Shown piece by piece: positions 38,226-47,226 of a stretch of 64,000 bases of DNA (the first letter of the stretch is position 1; every line of letters starts with the position of its first letter). The notes beneath the pieces are model-generated. The model saw only the letters and a list, made by a program, of their open reading frames with translations, was not told where the DNA came from and did not search any database. The DNA lies in the NCBI RefSeq assembly GCF_900230195.1, contig NZ_OCNE01000001.1:558001-622000 (forward strand), in the 5' to 3' direction. Made by a program: the position numbers and the translations under genes. This DNA is from Streptomyces zhaozhouensis (GTDB lineage: Bacteria; Actinomycetota; Actinomycetes; Streptomycetales; Streptomycetaceae).

Positions 38226-38258
38226 GCCGCCCGGCCACGGGTCCCGTGGCCGGGCGGC
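38226..38258 (-). terminator. Intra-operon hairpin between dppA and dppB
   Basis: GCCGCCCGGCCACGGG (38226-38241) and its exact complement (38243-38258) give a stem of at least 14 bp with a tight loop. Position between an abundant binding protein and its permeases suggests partial termination or mRNA 3'-end protection. Confidence 0.7.
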
Positions 38259-38282
38259 AGACCAACCCCTTGCCCGCTGGGG

Positions 38283-39953
38283 CTACTTGAAGGAAACCTC
38301 TGCGAAGTTCTCCTGGGTCAGCGGGGAGACCGTCGGCAGGTTGACGTCGGGCGAGAAGGCGATGGACGGGGGCGAGCTGGAGATCGGCACGCCGGGCAGG
38401 AACTCCATGATCGCCTCGTTGGCCTCCTCGTACATGGCCTCACGGGTCGCCACGTCGGGCTCGGTGCGGACCTCGCTCAGCAGGTCGAAGATCTCGTCGT
38501 TCTGGAAGCCCCACTCCTTGGTGTACCCGTCGAACCAGGTGCCCAGGAAGTTGTAGGCGTCGTTGAAGTCACCGGTCCAGCCGAGCAGGTACACGTCGCA
38601 CCCACCGGACCTGGTGGTCTCCTGGTAGTCGGGGTTCCAGGTGAGCGGCTTGGGCTCGACGGTGATCCCGACGGCCTCCAGGTCGGCGCGGAGCAGCTCG
38701 TAGATGTCGGCGGGCGCCGGCATGTACGGGCGGGTGACCTCGGTCGGGTAGCAGAACTCCAGCGTCAGGTTCTCGGCGCCGGCCTCGGCCAGCAGCTCCT
38801 GGGCCAGTTCGGGGTCGTACTCGTAGGTCTGCACGTCCTCGGAGTAGCCGGCGACGGTGTCCGGGATGAACTGGGTCGCCGCCACGCCGCCCTCGGGCAG
38901 CTGGGTGTCGACGATGTTCTGCCGGTCCAGGGCGTGGGCGAGGGCCTGGCGGACCTGGACGTCCTCCAGCTCCGGCTGCCGCTCCTGGATGATGCCCATG
39001 TAGAGGATGTTGAAGACGCCGCGGATCGGGACCTGGAAGCCCTCCTCCTCCAGCGTGCTGACGTCCGCGGGCGCGACCAGGTCGTAGCCGTGGATGTCAC
39101 CGGCCTGGAGCGCCTGGCGGCGGGCCGACTCCTCAGGGATGGTGCGGAAGACCAGCTCCTCGACGCCCGCGTCGGTCTCGCCCCAGTAGTCGTCGAAACG
39201 CTCCAGGGTGACCTCGCCGTTGCCCTTGTTCCACTCCGAGACCTGGAACGGGCCGGTGCCGGCGACCGTGCCGGCCTCCTGGCTGTAGCCGGGGAAGGTG
39301 ATGTTCTCGCCCTCGCCGCTGGGGTCGTCCTCGGCGTACGCCTCGATGGCCTTGGGCGAGTGGATCGAGAACGCCTGGAGCGAGAAGCCGCCGGGGTAGT
39401 TGGCCGACGGCTCCGCGACGGTGATGGTCGCGGTCAGCTCGTCGGGCGCCTCGCAGCCGACGTAGTTGGGCTCGGGGACGTCCTCGCTCTCGTTCTCGGC
39501 GAAGCCGCCGAAGACGGCCTGCCAGTAGTAGGAGAGCGTGGTGTTCTGGTAGGTGCCCGCCCAGTTGTACCAGCGGTCGAAGTTCTGGCAGACGACCTCC
39601 GCCGTCAGCTCCTCACCGTCGTGGAAGGTCACGCCCTCCTCGAGCTCGAACGTCCACTCCGTGCCCTCCTCGTTGGAGGACCAGTCGTGGGCGAGTCCGC
39701 CGACCAGCTCGGTGCCGCCCGGCTCGTGGTCGATCAGGGTCTCGAACGCCTGCCTGGTCACACGGAAGGTCTCTCCGTCGCTGCCCAGGGACGGGTCGAT
39801 GGCGGCCGGGTCGCCGGCCGCACCGAAGACGAACACCTCCGAGTCGCCACCGGAGTTGTCGTCGTCGCGCTCGCTCGCGCAGCCGCTGGCGACCAGCCCG
39901 ATCGCCAGGGCCGCCACGAACGTCCTCGCGGCGCGGGGTCTTGCTATGCGCAT
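38283..39953 (-). CDS. dppA: Dpp/Opp-type substrate-binding lipoprotein (SBP family 5)
   Basis: The 556-residue family 5 solute-binding protein has a lipoprotein signal peptide (ASGC, lipid Cys25) and the conserved early segment FGAAGDPAAIDPSLGSDGETFRVTRQAFETLI. ATG 39953 follows GAGGTGG. It captures ligand outside the cell for DppBCDF. The Asp/Glu-rich composition is typical of streptomycete extracellular lipoproteins. Ligand could be an oligopeptide, but the divergent neighbour is a secreted pectin lyase fusion, so an oligosaccharide is possible. Confidence 0.93.
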   Translation of the reverse strand: MRIARPRAARTFVAALAIGLVASGCASERDDDNSGGDSEVFVFGAAGDPAAIDPSLGSDGETFRVTRQAFETLIDHEPGGTELVGGLAHDWSSNEEGTEWTFELEEGVTFHDGEELTAEVVCQNFDRWYNWAGTYQNTTLSYYWQAVFGGFAENESEDVPEPNYVGCEAPDELTATITVAEPSANYPGGFSLQAFSIHSPKAIEAYAEDDPSGEGENITFPGYSQEAGTVAGTGPFQVSEWNKGNGEVTLERFDDYWGETDAGVEELVFRTIPEESARRQALQAGDIHGYDLVAPADVSTLEEEGFQVPIRGVFNILYMGIIQERQPELEDVQVRQALAHALDRQNIVDTQLPEGGVAATQFIPDTVAGYSEDVQTYEYDPELAQELLAEAGAENLTLEFCYPTEVTRPYMPAPADIYELLRADLEAVGITVEPKPLTWNPDYQETTRSGGCDVYLLGWTGDFNDAYNFLGTWFDGYTKEWGFQNDEIFDLLSEVRTEPDVATREAMYEEANEAIMEFLPGVPISSSPPSIAFSPDVNLPTVSPLTQENFAEVSFK

Positions 39954-40001
39954 TGATCCACCTCAGAGGGGTCGGGGCGTGTGCCCTGTCCGGTGGACCG
40001 C

Positions 40002-40030
40002 ACATTACTGCGCGGGAATTTGACTGTGAA
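40002..40030 (-). promoter_or_regulatory. Candidate promoter of the dpp operon
   Basis: On the minus strand TTCACA (40030-40025), a 17-nt spacer and TAATGT (40007-40002) form a good promoter 49 nt upstream of the dppA ATG. TTGAC (40020-40024) and GTCAA (40035-40039) are inverted arms flanking its -35. The rest of the 324-base divergent gap (39954-40277) is GC-rich with no gene; a promoter for the lyase was not resolved. Confidence 0.55.
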
Positions 40031-40277
40031 CATCGTCAAGCGCGGCGATACCGAGCTGAGACGTGGCGCGCGGGCCGCGCGCGCGGCGCGTTCCGTCCCC
40101 GAGAGGCCCGCGCGGGGCGGCGCGCGGACGGGGTTCGCGCCGCGGGCGCACGCGGCCGGGATGCGCGCGGTCGTCCGCGCCGGCGCGAGATTCCCCGCGG
40201 GGCGCGGCAACCTCATGCGCCCCGGCGACCACCGGGAGGAGACAGACCCGTACTCCCCCCACGAACGAGGAGATCCC

Positions 40278-42845
40278 GTGTCTTCCCCGCAACGCGCACG
40301 ATCCCCCAGGCGCCGCAGGGCGCTGCTGGCCGCCGCCCTGTGCGGCGTGCTGGCCTCCGGCGGCATGGCCGCGCTGGCCGAGGCGGGCGAGGCGTCCGCC
40401 GGCGCCGAACCGGCCGCCACGGCGCCGGCGGACGGCCTGGGGCGCGGCCTGGTCAGCGTCGGCGGCGACCAGGGCAACCTGGTGAGCTGGCGTTCGCTGG
40501 CCGCCGACCCCGACGACATCGCCTTCCACCTCTACCGGGACGGCGCCCGGATCACCGACGAGCCGCTGACCGGGCGCACCAGCCACCTCGACGAGGGCGC
40601 GCCGACCGACGCCGAGTACTCCCTGACCACCGTGGCCGACGGCGTCGAGACGAGGGCCGCCGACGAGGCGCTGGCCATGCCGACCGCGTCCACCGACATC
40701 CCGTTGGACCGGCCCTCGAACGAGCACGTGCCCAACGACGCCTCGGTGGGCGACCTGAACGGGGACGGCGAGTTCGAGATCGTCGTCAAGTGGGACCCGG
40801 AGAACGCGAAGGACAACTCGCAGGCCGGCGTGACCGGGAACGTCTACCTGGACGCGTACACCCTCACCGGCGAGCAGCTGTGGCGGATCGACCTGGGCCG
40901 CAACATCCGGGCCGGCGCGCACTACACCCAGTTCCAGGTGTACGACTACGACGGGAACGGCACGGCCGAGGTCGCCGTGAAGACCGCCGACGGCACGGTG
41001 GACGGCACGGGCGCCGTGATCGGCGACGCGGGCGCCGACCACCGCAACGGCGACGGCTACGTGCTGTCCGGGCCCGAGTTCCTGACCGTCTTCGACGGGC
41101 CGAGCGGCGCGGCGGTGGACACCGTCGACTACGCGCCGCCGCGCGGCGACGTCGGCGACTGGGGCGACGACTACGGCAACCGCGTCGACCGGTTCCTCGC
41201 CGGCACCGCCTATCTGGACGGCGAGGGCCCCTCGTTGATCATGGCGCGCGGCTACTACACCCGCTCCACGGTCGCGGCCTGGGACTTCGACGGGCAGTCG
41301 CTGACCCGGCGCTGGTTCTTCGACAGCGACGTGTCCGGCGACCAGTACGCGGGGCAGGGCTCGCACAGCCTCTCCGTGGGCGACGTGGATCTCGACGGCC
41401 GGGACGAGATCGTCTACGGCGCGATGGCGATCGACGACGACGGCTCGCCGATGTGGACGACCGGCACCGGGCACGGCGACGCCCAGCACCTGGGGGACTT
41501 CGACCCGGCGCGCGAGGGGCTCGAGTTCTACAAGGTCTCGGAGAACAGCGGTTCGCCGGCCTCGCTGCTGATCGACCCGGCGAACGGGGACGTGCTGTGG
41601 GAGACCCCGGGCGGCTCGGACAACGGGCGCGGCGTGGCCGGCGACATCTGGGCGGACAACCCGGGCGCCGAGTTCTGGTCCAGCGCCGACGGTGCGCTGC
41701 GCGACCTGTCGGGCGCCGAGATCGGCCGCAAGCCGTCCAGCGCCAACTTCCTGGTGTGGTGGGACGGTGACGCGACCCGCGAGCTGCTGGACGACACCCA
41801 CATCGACAAGTACGGCCCCGACGGCGACGAGCGGCTGCTGACCGCCGAGGGCGTGGCCTCCAACAACGGCACGAAGGCGACGCCCGCGCTGTCGGCCGAC
41901 ATCCTCGGCGACTGGCGCGAGGAGGTCATCTGGCGCACCTCGGACAACAGCGCGCTGCGCGTCCACTCGACGGACATCCCCAGTGACCTGTCGTTCCCGA
42001 CGCTGATGGAGGACCGCCAGTACCGCACGGGCGTGGCCTGGCAGAACACGGCCTACAACCAGCCGCCGCACCCCGGCTTCGCGCTGGACGCCGCCGCGTC
42101 GACGGCCTCGACCGCATCCGAGGTGTCGACGGCCTCGACCGCCGCCGAGTCCGGTGCGTTGGCGGTCGACTGGCCGGAGGCCGCCGACGAGGTGGAGGTG
42201 AACGAGACGATCGAGGTGGACGGCCCGTTCGACGGTGGCAACGTGCGCTATGTGCCGGGCCCCGGGCTCGGCGACGGCGACCAGGGCGAGGACCAGCTGC
42301 CGGTCTTCGAGGTGGCCGAGGGCGGCTCGTTGAACGATGTGATCATCGGCTCGCCGGGCGCCGACGGGGTGCACTGCGAGGGCAGCTGCGCGCTCAACCG
42401 CGTGTGGTGGGAGGACGTCGGCGAGGACGCCGCGACCTTCCGGGGCGGCGAGGGCTCCGTCTTCACGGTCTCCGGCGGCGCGGCGCGCGGCGCCGACGAC
42501 AAGGTGCTCCAGCACAACGGCGGCGGGACGCTGACCGTCACCGACTTCGCGGCCGAGGACTTCACCACCCTCTACCGCTCGTGCGGCAACTGCTCCGGCC
42601 AGTACCAGCGCTCCGTGGTGCTGGACGGCGTGGAGGTGACCGCGCCGGCCGACCGGTTGGCCGGGATCAACGAGAACTACGGTGACACCGCCATCCTCCG
42701 CGCCGTCACGGTGATCGGCGACGACGGGGTCGTGCCGTGCCAGCGGTACATCGGCAACGACTCGGGCGACGAGCCGGAGGAGAGCGGCGAGGGTCCCGAC
42801 GGCACCCACTGCCTCTACTCCGAGGACGACATCTCCTACCAGTAG
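40278..42845 (+). CDS. Secreted bifunctional pectin lyase: PL11 rhamnogalacturonan lyase fused to PL3 pectate lyase
   Basis: The 855-residue preprotein has an Arg-rich signal peptide (about 1-40, RRRRALLAAALCGVLASGG). Residues about 52-595 match family 11 rhamnogalacturonan lyases (GRGLVSVGGDQGNLVSWR, repeated DLNGDGEFEIVVKWD and DYDGNGTAEVAVKTADG calcium loops). A low-complexity Ala/Ser/Thr linker (about 598-625) leads to a PL3 domain (about 628-855): FDGGNVRYVPGPGLGDG, HCEGSCALNRVWWEDVGEDAATF, LQHNGGGTLTV, YRSCGNCSGQY, GINENYGDTA. PL11 cuts the rhamnogalacturonan-I backbone; PL3 cuts polygalacturonate. GTG 40278 has GAGGAG 5 nt upstream and starts the signal peptide. Both modules look complete. 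Confidence 0.9.
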   Translation: MSSPQRARSPRRRRALLAAALCGVLASGGMAALAEAGEASAGAEPAATAPADGLGRGLVSVGGDQGNLVSWRSLAADPDDIAFHLYRDGARITDEPLTGRTSHLDEGAPTDAEYSLTTVADGVETRAADEALAMPTASTDIPLDRPSNEHVPNDASVGDLNGDGEFEIVVKWDPENAKDNSQAGVTGNVYLDAYTLTGEQLWRIDLGRNIRAGAHYTQFQVYDYDGNGTAEVAVKTADGTVDGTGAVIGDAGADHRNGDGYVLSGPEFLTVFDGPSGAAVDTVDYAPPRGDVGDWGDDYGNRVDRFLAGTAYLDGEGPSLIMARGYYTRSTVAAWDFDGQSLTRRWFFDSDVSGDQYAGQGSHSLSVGDVDLDGRDEIVYGAMAIDDDGSPMWTTGTGHGDAQHLGDFDPAREGLEFYKVSENSGSPASLLIDPANGDVLWETPGGSDNGRGVAGDIWADNPGAEFWSSADGALRDLSGAEIGRKPSSANFLVWWDGDATRELLDDTHIDKYGPDGDERLLTAEGVASNNGTKATPALSADILGDWREEVIWRTSDNSALRVHSTDIPSDLSFPTLMEDRQYRTGVAWQNTAYNQPPHPGFALDAAASTASTASEVSTASTAAESGALAVDWPEAADEVEVNETIEVDGPFDGGNVRYVPGPGLGDGDQGEDQLPVFEVAEGGSLNDVIIGSPGADGVHCEGSCALNRVWWEDVGEDAATFRGGEGSVFTVSGGAARGADDKVLQHNGGGTLTVTDFAAEDFTTLYRSCGNCSGQYQRSVVLDGVEVTAPADRLAGINENYGDTAILRAVTVIGDDGVVPCQRYIGNDSGDEPEESGEGPDGTHCLYSEDDISYQ

Positions 42846-42921
42846 GCGCTCCCGGCCGGTGGGCCCCGCCTCCGGTCCTGTCCGGGGGAATGTGCCACCG
42901 GACCATTCACGGATTCACCGG

Positions 42922-42960
42922 AGCCGGCCCCCACCTGTTTCCCGCAGGTGGGGGCCGGCT
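42922..42960 (+). terminator. Terminator after the pectin lyase gene
   Basis: AGCCGGCCCCCACCTG pairs perfectly (16 bp) with 42945-42960 around a 7-nt loop and is followed by TTTCCC. It lies 77 nt after the stop. Confidence 0.8.
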
Positions 42961-43288
42961 TTCCCGCGCGCGCTTCCGCGAGGGCGTGCTGCCGCGCTGT
43001 CGCGGCGATTGTTCCGGGCGTAATACCGTGCGGTGTATACGACATCACCGGATCTTCGGGGGCTGCTCCGGAGTTTTCCCGACCGGATACGTGACGGTCA
43101 TCGGGGAGCGGATTGTGCGGGGGCCCCGCGTGGGCAGGCTTGCGACACGGCACCCCCCACACGAGTGAACGCGCACCGGAGCGGCCATGCCCGAATCCCG
43201 CCATTCAGCGGTTCAGCGGATACAAAGGACGAAGTTCCCTCCCGGCGAGGGAAAAAGCCCGCCCCCGACGCATCCAGGTGATCCCCAC
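42961..43288 (+). other. Upstream region of glgE
   Basis: No gene is supported in these 328 bases. A plausible promoter is TTCCGG (43012-43017), 18-nt spacer, TATACG (43036-43041), embedded in the small palindrome GTATAC. GlgE would then have a leader of roughly 240 nt. No riboswitch was recognised. Confidence 0.4.
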
Positions 43289-45334
43289 ATGATCGGTCGT
43301 ATCCCTGTCCTCGACGTCCAACCGCGCGTTGACTGCGGGCGCCGCCCGGTCAAGGCCGTTCCGGGCGAGACGTTCCCGGTGACGGCCACCGTCTTCCGGG
43401 AGGGCCCGGACGCGGTCGGCGCCAACGTCGTGCTGCGCGACCCGGGCGGCCGCGGCGGCCCGTGGATCCCGATGCGGGAGCTCCAGCCGGGACTCGACCG
43501 GTGGGGTGCCGAGATCACCCCCGACCGCGAGGGCCGCTGGACGTTCGCCGTCGAGGCGTGGGGCGACCCGGTCACCAGTTGGCGGCAGCGCGCCGCGATC
43601 AAGGTCCCGGCCGGCGTGGACATCGAGCTGACCTTTCTCGAGGGCGCGGAGCTGCTGCGCCGCGCGGCCGTCGGCGTGCCCAAGAACGACGGGCGCGAGG
43701 CGGTGCTGCGCGCCGCCGACGCGCTGGAGGACCCCGAACTGCCGCCGGCGACCCGGCTGGCGGTCGCGCAGTCCGCCGAGCTCGTCGGGGTGCTGACCGC
43801 CCACCCGCTGCGCGAACAGCTCAGCGCCTCCCGGCCGCTTCCGCTGGTGGTCGAGCGCGAACGGGCCCTCTTCGGCTCCTGGTACGAGCTGTTCCCGCGC
43901 TCGGAGGGCGCGCGCGTCCGGCCCCACACGCCCCCCGTCTCCGGCACCCTGCGCACCGCCGCCGAACGGCTGCCCGCCGTCGCGCAGATGGGCTTCGACG
44001 TGGTCTATCTGCCGCCGATCCACCCCATCGGCGCGGCGTTCCGCAAGGGACGCGGCGGCGCGCTCTCGGCGCGCCACGACGACGTGGGCTCGCCCTGGGC
44101 GATCGGCTCGGCCGACGGCGGCCACGACGCGGTCCACCCGGACCTGGGCACCCTCGACGACTTCGACGCGTTCGTCGCGCGGGCCGGGGAGCTGGGGATG
44201 GAGGTGGCGCTCGACTTCGCCCTCCAGTGCAGTCCCGACCATCCGTGGGTGAAGTCCCACCCGGAATGGTTCACGCGGCGCGCGGACGGAACGATCGCGT
44301 TCGCCGAGAACCCGCCGAAGAAGTACCAGGACATCTATCCGATCTCCTTCGAGCAGGACTTCCGCGGCCTGGTCACCGAGACGTTGCGGGTGCTTCGGTT
44401 CTGGATGTCGCACGGCGTGCGGATCTTCCGGGTGGACAACCCGCACACCAAGCCGGTGGTCTTCTGGGAGAAGGTCATCATGGAGATCAACAGGACCGAT
44501 CCGGACGTGCTTTTCCTGGCCGAGGCGTTCACCAGGCCGGCGATGATGCACACGTTGGCACAGATCGGTTTCCAGCAGTCCTACACGTATTTCACCTGGC
44601 GCAACACCAAGGACGAACTCACCGAGTACCTGACGGAACTCAGCGGGCCCGCCGCGTCCTATATGCGGCCGAACTTCTTCGTCAACACCCCGGACATCCT
44701 GCACGCCTATCTCCAGAACGGCGGCCGGCCCGCGTTCCAGACCAGGGCGGTGCTGGCGGCGACCCTCTCCCCGACCTGGGGGATGTACGCGGGCTACGAG
44801 CTGTGCGAGAACACGCCGGCGGCGCCGGGGAGCGAGGAGTACGCGGACTCGGAGAAGTACCAGCTCCGCCCGCGCGACTGGGCGGGCGCCGAGGCCTCGG
44901 GGGAGAGCATCACGGGGCTCGTCTCGCTGCTCAACGCGCTCCGGCGGCGCCACCCCGCGCTGCGGCAGCTTCGGAATCTTCACTTTCACCGCACCAACAA
45001 CGAGCACATCCTGGCCTACTCCAAGCGGACGCGGACACCTCAGGCCGACTGCGTGCTGATCGTGGTCAACCTCGATCCCCACCACACCCACGAAGCGACG
45101 GTCTCGTTGGATATGGAGCAACTCCAGGGGTGCGGCCTCACGCCCGCGCAGGAAGGTGGCGCCGAGCCCTTTCCGGTGTGCGACCAGCTCACCGGGACGA
45201 CCTACTACTGGGGCAGGGACAACTATGTGCGGCTTGAGCCGGGCCGTGCGGATGCGTACGCCTCCTCGGCCCACGTACTGGCCCTGCGACCGTCCTCACA
45301 GACCGGAGGGTCACCCAACGATGAGCGTCAATGA
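43289..45334 (+). CDS. glgE: Maltosyltransferase GlgE (alpha-1,4-glucan:maltose-1-phosphate)
   Basis: The 681-residue GH13_3 enzyme transfers maltosyl units from maltose-1-phosphate to alpha-1,4-glucan. It has an N-terminal beta domain (about 1-110), a helical insert and a GH13 barrel. D383 in IFRVDNPHTKPV is the nucleophile and E412 in LFLAEAFTRP the acid/base; the NPHTKP motif is diagnostic for GlgE versus amylases. ATG 43289 follows AGGTGAT; a longer upstream frame is not conserved in character. It is the first gene of the glgE-treS-mak-glgB series and overlaps treS by 14 nt. Confidence 0.95.
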   Translation: MIGRIPVLDVQPRVDCGRRPVKAVPGETFPVTATVFREGPDAVGANVVLRDPGGRGGPWIPMRELQPGLDRWGAEITPDREGRWTFAVEAWGDPVTSWRQRAAIKVPAGVDIELTFLEGAELLRRAAVGVPKNDGREAVLRAADALEDPELPPATRLAVAQSAELVGVLTAHPLREQLSASRPLPLVVERERALFGSWYELFPRSEGARVRPHTPPVSGTLRTAAERLPAVAQMGFDVVYLPPIHPIGAAFRKGRGGALSARHDDVGSPWAIGSADGGHDAVHPDLGTLDDFDAFVARAGELGMEVALDFALQCSPDHPWVKSHPEWFTRRADGTIAFAENPPKKYQDIYPISFEQDFRGLVTETLRVLRFWMSHGVRIFRVDNPHTKPVVFWEKVIMEINRTDPDVLFLAEAFTRPAMMHTLAQIGFQQSYTYFTWRNTKDELTEYLTELSGPAASYMRPNFFVNTPDILHAYLQNGGRPAFQTRAVLAATLSPTWGMYAGYELCENTPAAPGSEEYADSEKYQLRPRDWAGAEASGESITGLVSLLNALRRRHPALRQLRNLHFHRTNNEHILAYSKRTRTPQADCVLIVVNLDPHHTHEATVSLDMEQLQGCGLTPAQEGGAEPFPVCDQLTGTTYYWGRDNYVRLEPGRADAYASSAHVLALRPSSQTGGSPNDERQ

Positions 45335-47024
45335 GCCGGTCCTCGACACCTTCGAGGACACGCCAGCCCGCGACCGCGATCCCGAGTGGTTCAAGCGCGC
45401 GGTCTTCTACGAGGTCCTCGTCCGCTCCTTCCAGGACAGCAACGGCGACGGTGTCGGTGATCTGAAGGGGATCACCGCGAGACTCGACTATCTCCAGTGG
45501 CTGGGCGTGGACTGCCTGTGGCTGCCGCCCTTCTTCAAGTCCCCGCTGCGCGACGGCGGGTACGACGTGTCGGACTACACGGACGTGCTCCCCGAGTTCG
45601 GTGACCTCGCGGACTTCGTGGAGTTCGTGGACGCGGCCCACCAGCGGGGGATGCGGGTCATCATCGACTTCGTGATGAACCACACCAGCGACCAGCACCG
45701 CTGGTTCCAGGAGTCCCGCAGGGACCCGGAAGGCCCCTACGGCGACTACTACGTCTGGGCCGACGACGACAAGGGGTACGCGGACGCCCGGATCATCTTC
45801 GTCGACACCGAGTCGTCGAACTGGGCGTTCGACCCGGTCCGCAAGCAGTACTACTTCCACCGCTTCTTCTCCCACCAGCCGGACCTCAACTACGAGTCCC
45901 CGGCGGTCCAGGAGGAGATGATCTCCGCGCTGAAGTTCTGGCTGGACCTCGGCATCGACGGCTTCCGGCTGGACGCCGTGCCCTACCTCTTCGCGGAGGA
46001 GGGCACCAACTGCGAGAACCTTCCGGCCAGCCACGGCTTCCTCAAGCGGGTGCGGGCCGAGATCGACGCGCACTACCCCGACACGGTGCTGCTCGCCGAG
46101 GCCAACCAGTGGCCCGAGGACGTCGTCGACTACTTCGGCGACTACGACAAGGGCGGCGACGAGTGCCACATGGCGTTCCACTTCCCGGTGATGCCGCGCA
46201 TCTTCATGGCCGTGCGCCGGGAGTCCCGCTATCCGGTCTCGGAGATCCTCGCCAAGACCCCGCAGATCCCCGCCGGCTGCCAGTGGGGGATCTTCCTGCG
46301 CAACCACGACGAGCTGACCCTGGAGATGGTCACCGACGAGGAGCGCGACTACATGTACGCGGAGTACGCCAAGGACCCGCGGATGCGCGCCAACATCGGC
46401 ATCCGGCGGCGGCTGGCCTCGCTCCTGGACAACGACCGCAACCAGATCGAGCTCTTCACCGCGCTGCTGCTCTCCCTGCCCGGCTCGCCGATCCTGTACT
46501 ACGGCGACGAGATCGGGATGGGCGACAACATCTGGCTCGGCGACCGGGACGCGGTCCGCACCCCGATGCAGTGGACACCGGACCGGAACGCGGGTTTCTC
46601 CTCCTGCGACCCCGGCCGGCTGTCGCTGCCGACGATCATGGACCCGGTGTACGGGTACCAGGTCACCAACGTCGAGGCGGCGATGAGTTCGCCGGCCTCG
46701 CTGCTGCACTGGACGCGGCGGATGGTGGAGATCCGCAAGCAGAACCCGGCGTTCGGGCTCGGCACCTACACCGAGCTGCCCTCGTCCAACCCGGCGGTGC
46801 TCTCCTATCTGCGGGAGCACGGCGACGACCTGGTGATGTGCGTCAACAACTTCTCGCGGTTCTCCCAGCCGACCGAGCTGGACCTGAGGCCGTGGACGGG
46901 CCGGGTGCCCGTCGAGCTGATCGGCGGGGTGCGCTTCCCGCCCATCGGGGAACTGCCCTATCTGCTGACCCTGGCGGGTCACGGGTTCTACTGGTTTCGG
47001 CTCCGTAAAGCCTCGGAGTCATAA
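45321..47024 (+). CDS. treS: Trehalose synthase TreS (trehalose-maltose isomerase)
   Basis: The 567-residue GH13_16 enzyme interconverts trehalose and maltose. D218 in GFRLDAVPYLF is the nucleophile and E260 in LLAEANQWPEDVVDYFG the acid/base; FLRNHDELTLEMV carries the conserved HD. ATG 45321 overlaps the end of glgE, with GGAGGG 9-10 nt upstream. The protein is not fused to maltokinase, which is encoded separately downstream. It supplies maltose for phosphorylation and entry into GlgE, linking trehalose to glycogen. Confidence 0.95.
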   Translation: MSVNEPVLDTFEDTPARDRDPEWFKRAVFYEVLVRSFQDSNGDGVGDLKGITARLDYLQWLGVDCLWLPPFFKSPLRDGGYDVSDYTDVLPEFGDLADFVEFVDAAHQRGMRVIIDFVMNHTSDQHRWFQESRRDPEGPYGDYYVWADDDKGYADARIIFVDTESSNWAFDPVRKQYYFHRFFSHQPDLNYESPAVQEEMISALKFWLDLGIDGFRLDAVPYLFAEEGTNCENLPASHGFLKRVRAEIDAHYPDTVLLAEANQWPEDVVDYFGDYDKGGDECHMAFHFPVMPRIFMAVRRESRYPVSEILAKTPQIPAGCQWGIFLRNHDELTLEMVTDEERDYMYAEYAKDPRMRANIGIRRRLASLLDNDRNQIELFTALLLSLPGSPILYYGDEIGMGDNIWLGDRDAVRTPMQWTPDRNAGFSSCDPGRLSLPTIMDPVYGYQVTNVEAAMSSPASLLHWTRRMVEIRKQNPAFGLGTYTELPSSNPAVLSYLREHGDDLVMCVNNFSRFSQPTELDLRPWTGRVPVELIGGVRFPPIGELPYLLTLAGHGFYWFRLRKASES

Positions 47025-47226
47025 GGCGTAGAAGGGCGCCGCACGGGCTTACCCCCAGCACGCTGGGGGAAGCCTCCCCCCGGCAGGGCATTGGCCAGGG
47101 CCTCCCGCTCCGTTACGGCCCTCACCCGCACGGCCGTTCCTGCACGACACGTCCCGCACGACCAGGCAACTCACGCCTCGATCCGGGACACTTCGTGACA
47201 TATCTCATGCCCGGGGAAAGGATGAT
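47025..47226 (+). other. treS-mak intergenic region with hairpin
   Basis: CCCCCAGC (47052-47059) and GCTGGGGG (47062-47069) form a GC-rich inverted repeat 28 nt after treS. The rest holds pyrimidine-rich DNA and, near the maltokinase start, ATATCTCATG (about 47201-47210), a possible -10 area. The maltokinase gene may therefore have its own promoter. Confidence 0.45.

Noticed and set aside
39981..40277. 99-codon upstream extension of the pectin lyase frame
   Set aside because: It overlaps the predicted dpp promoter and lacks protein-like composition; GTG 40278 has a ribosome-binding site and begins a signal peptide.
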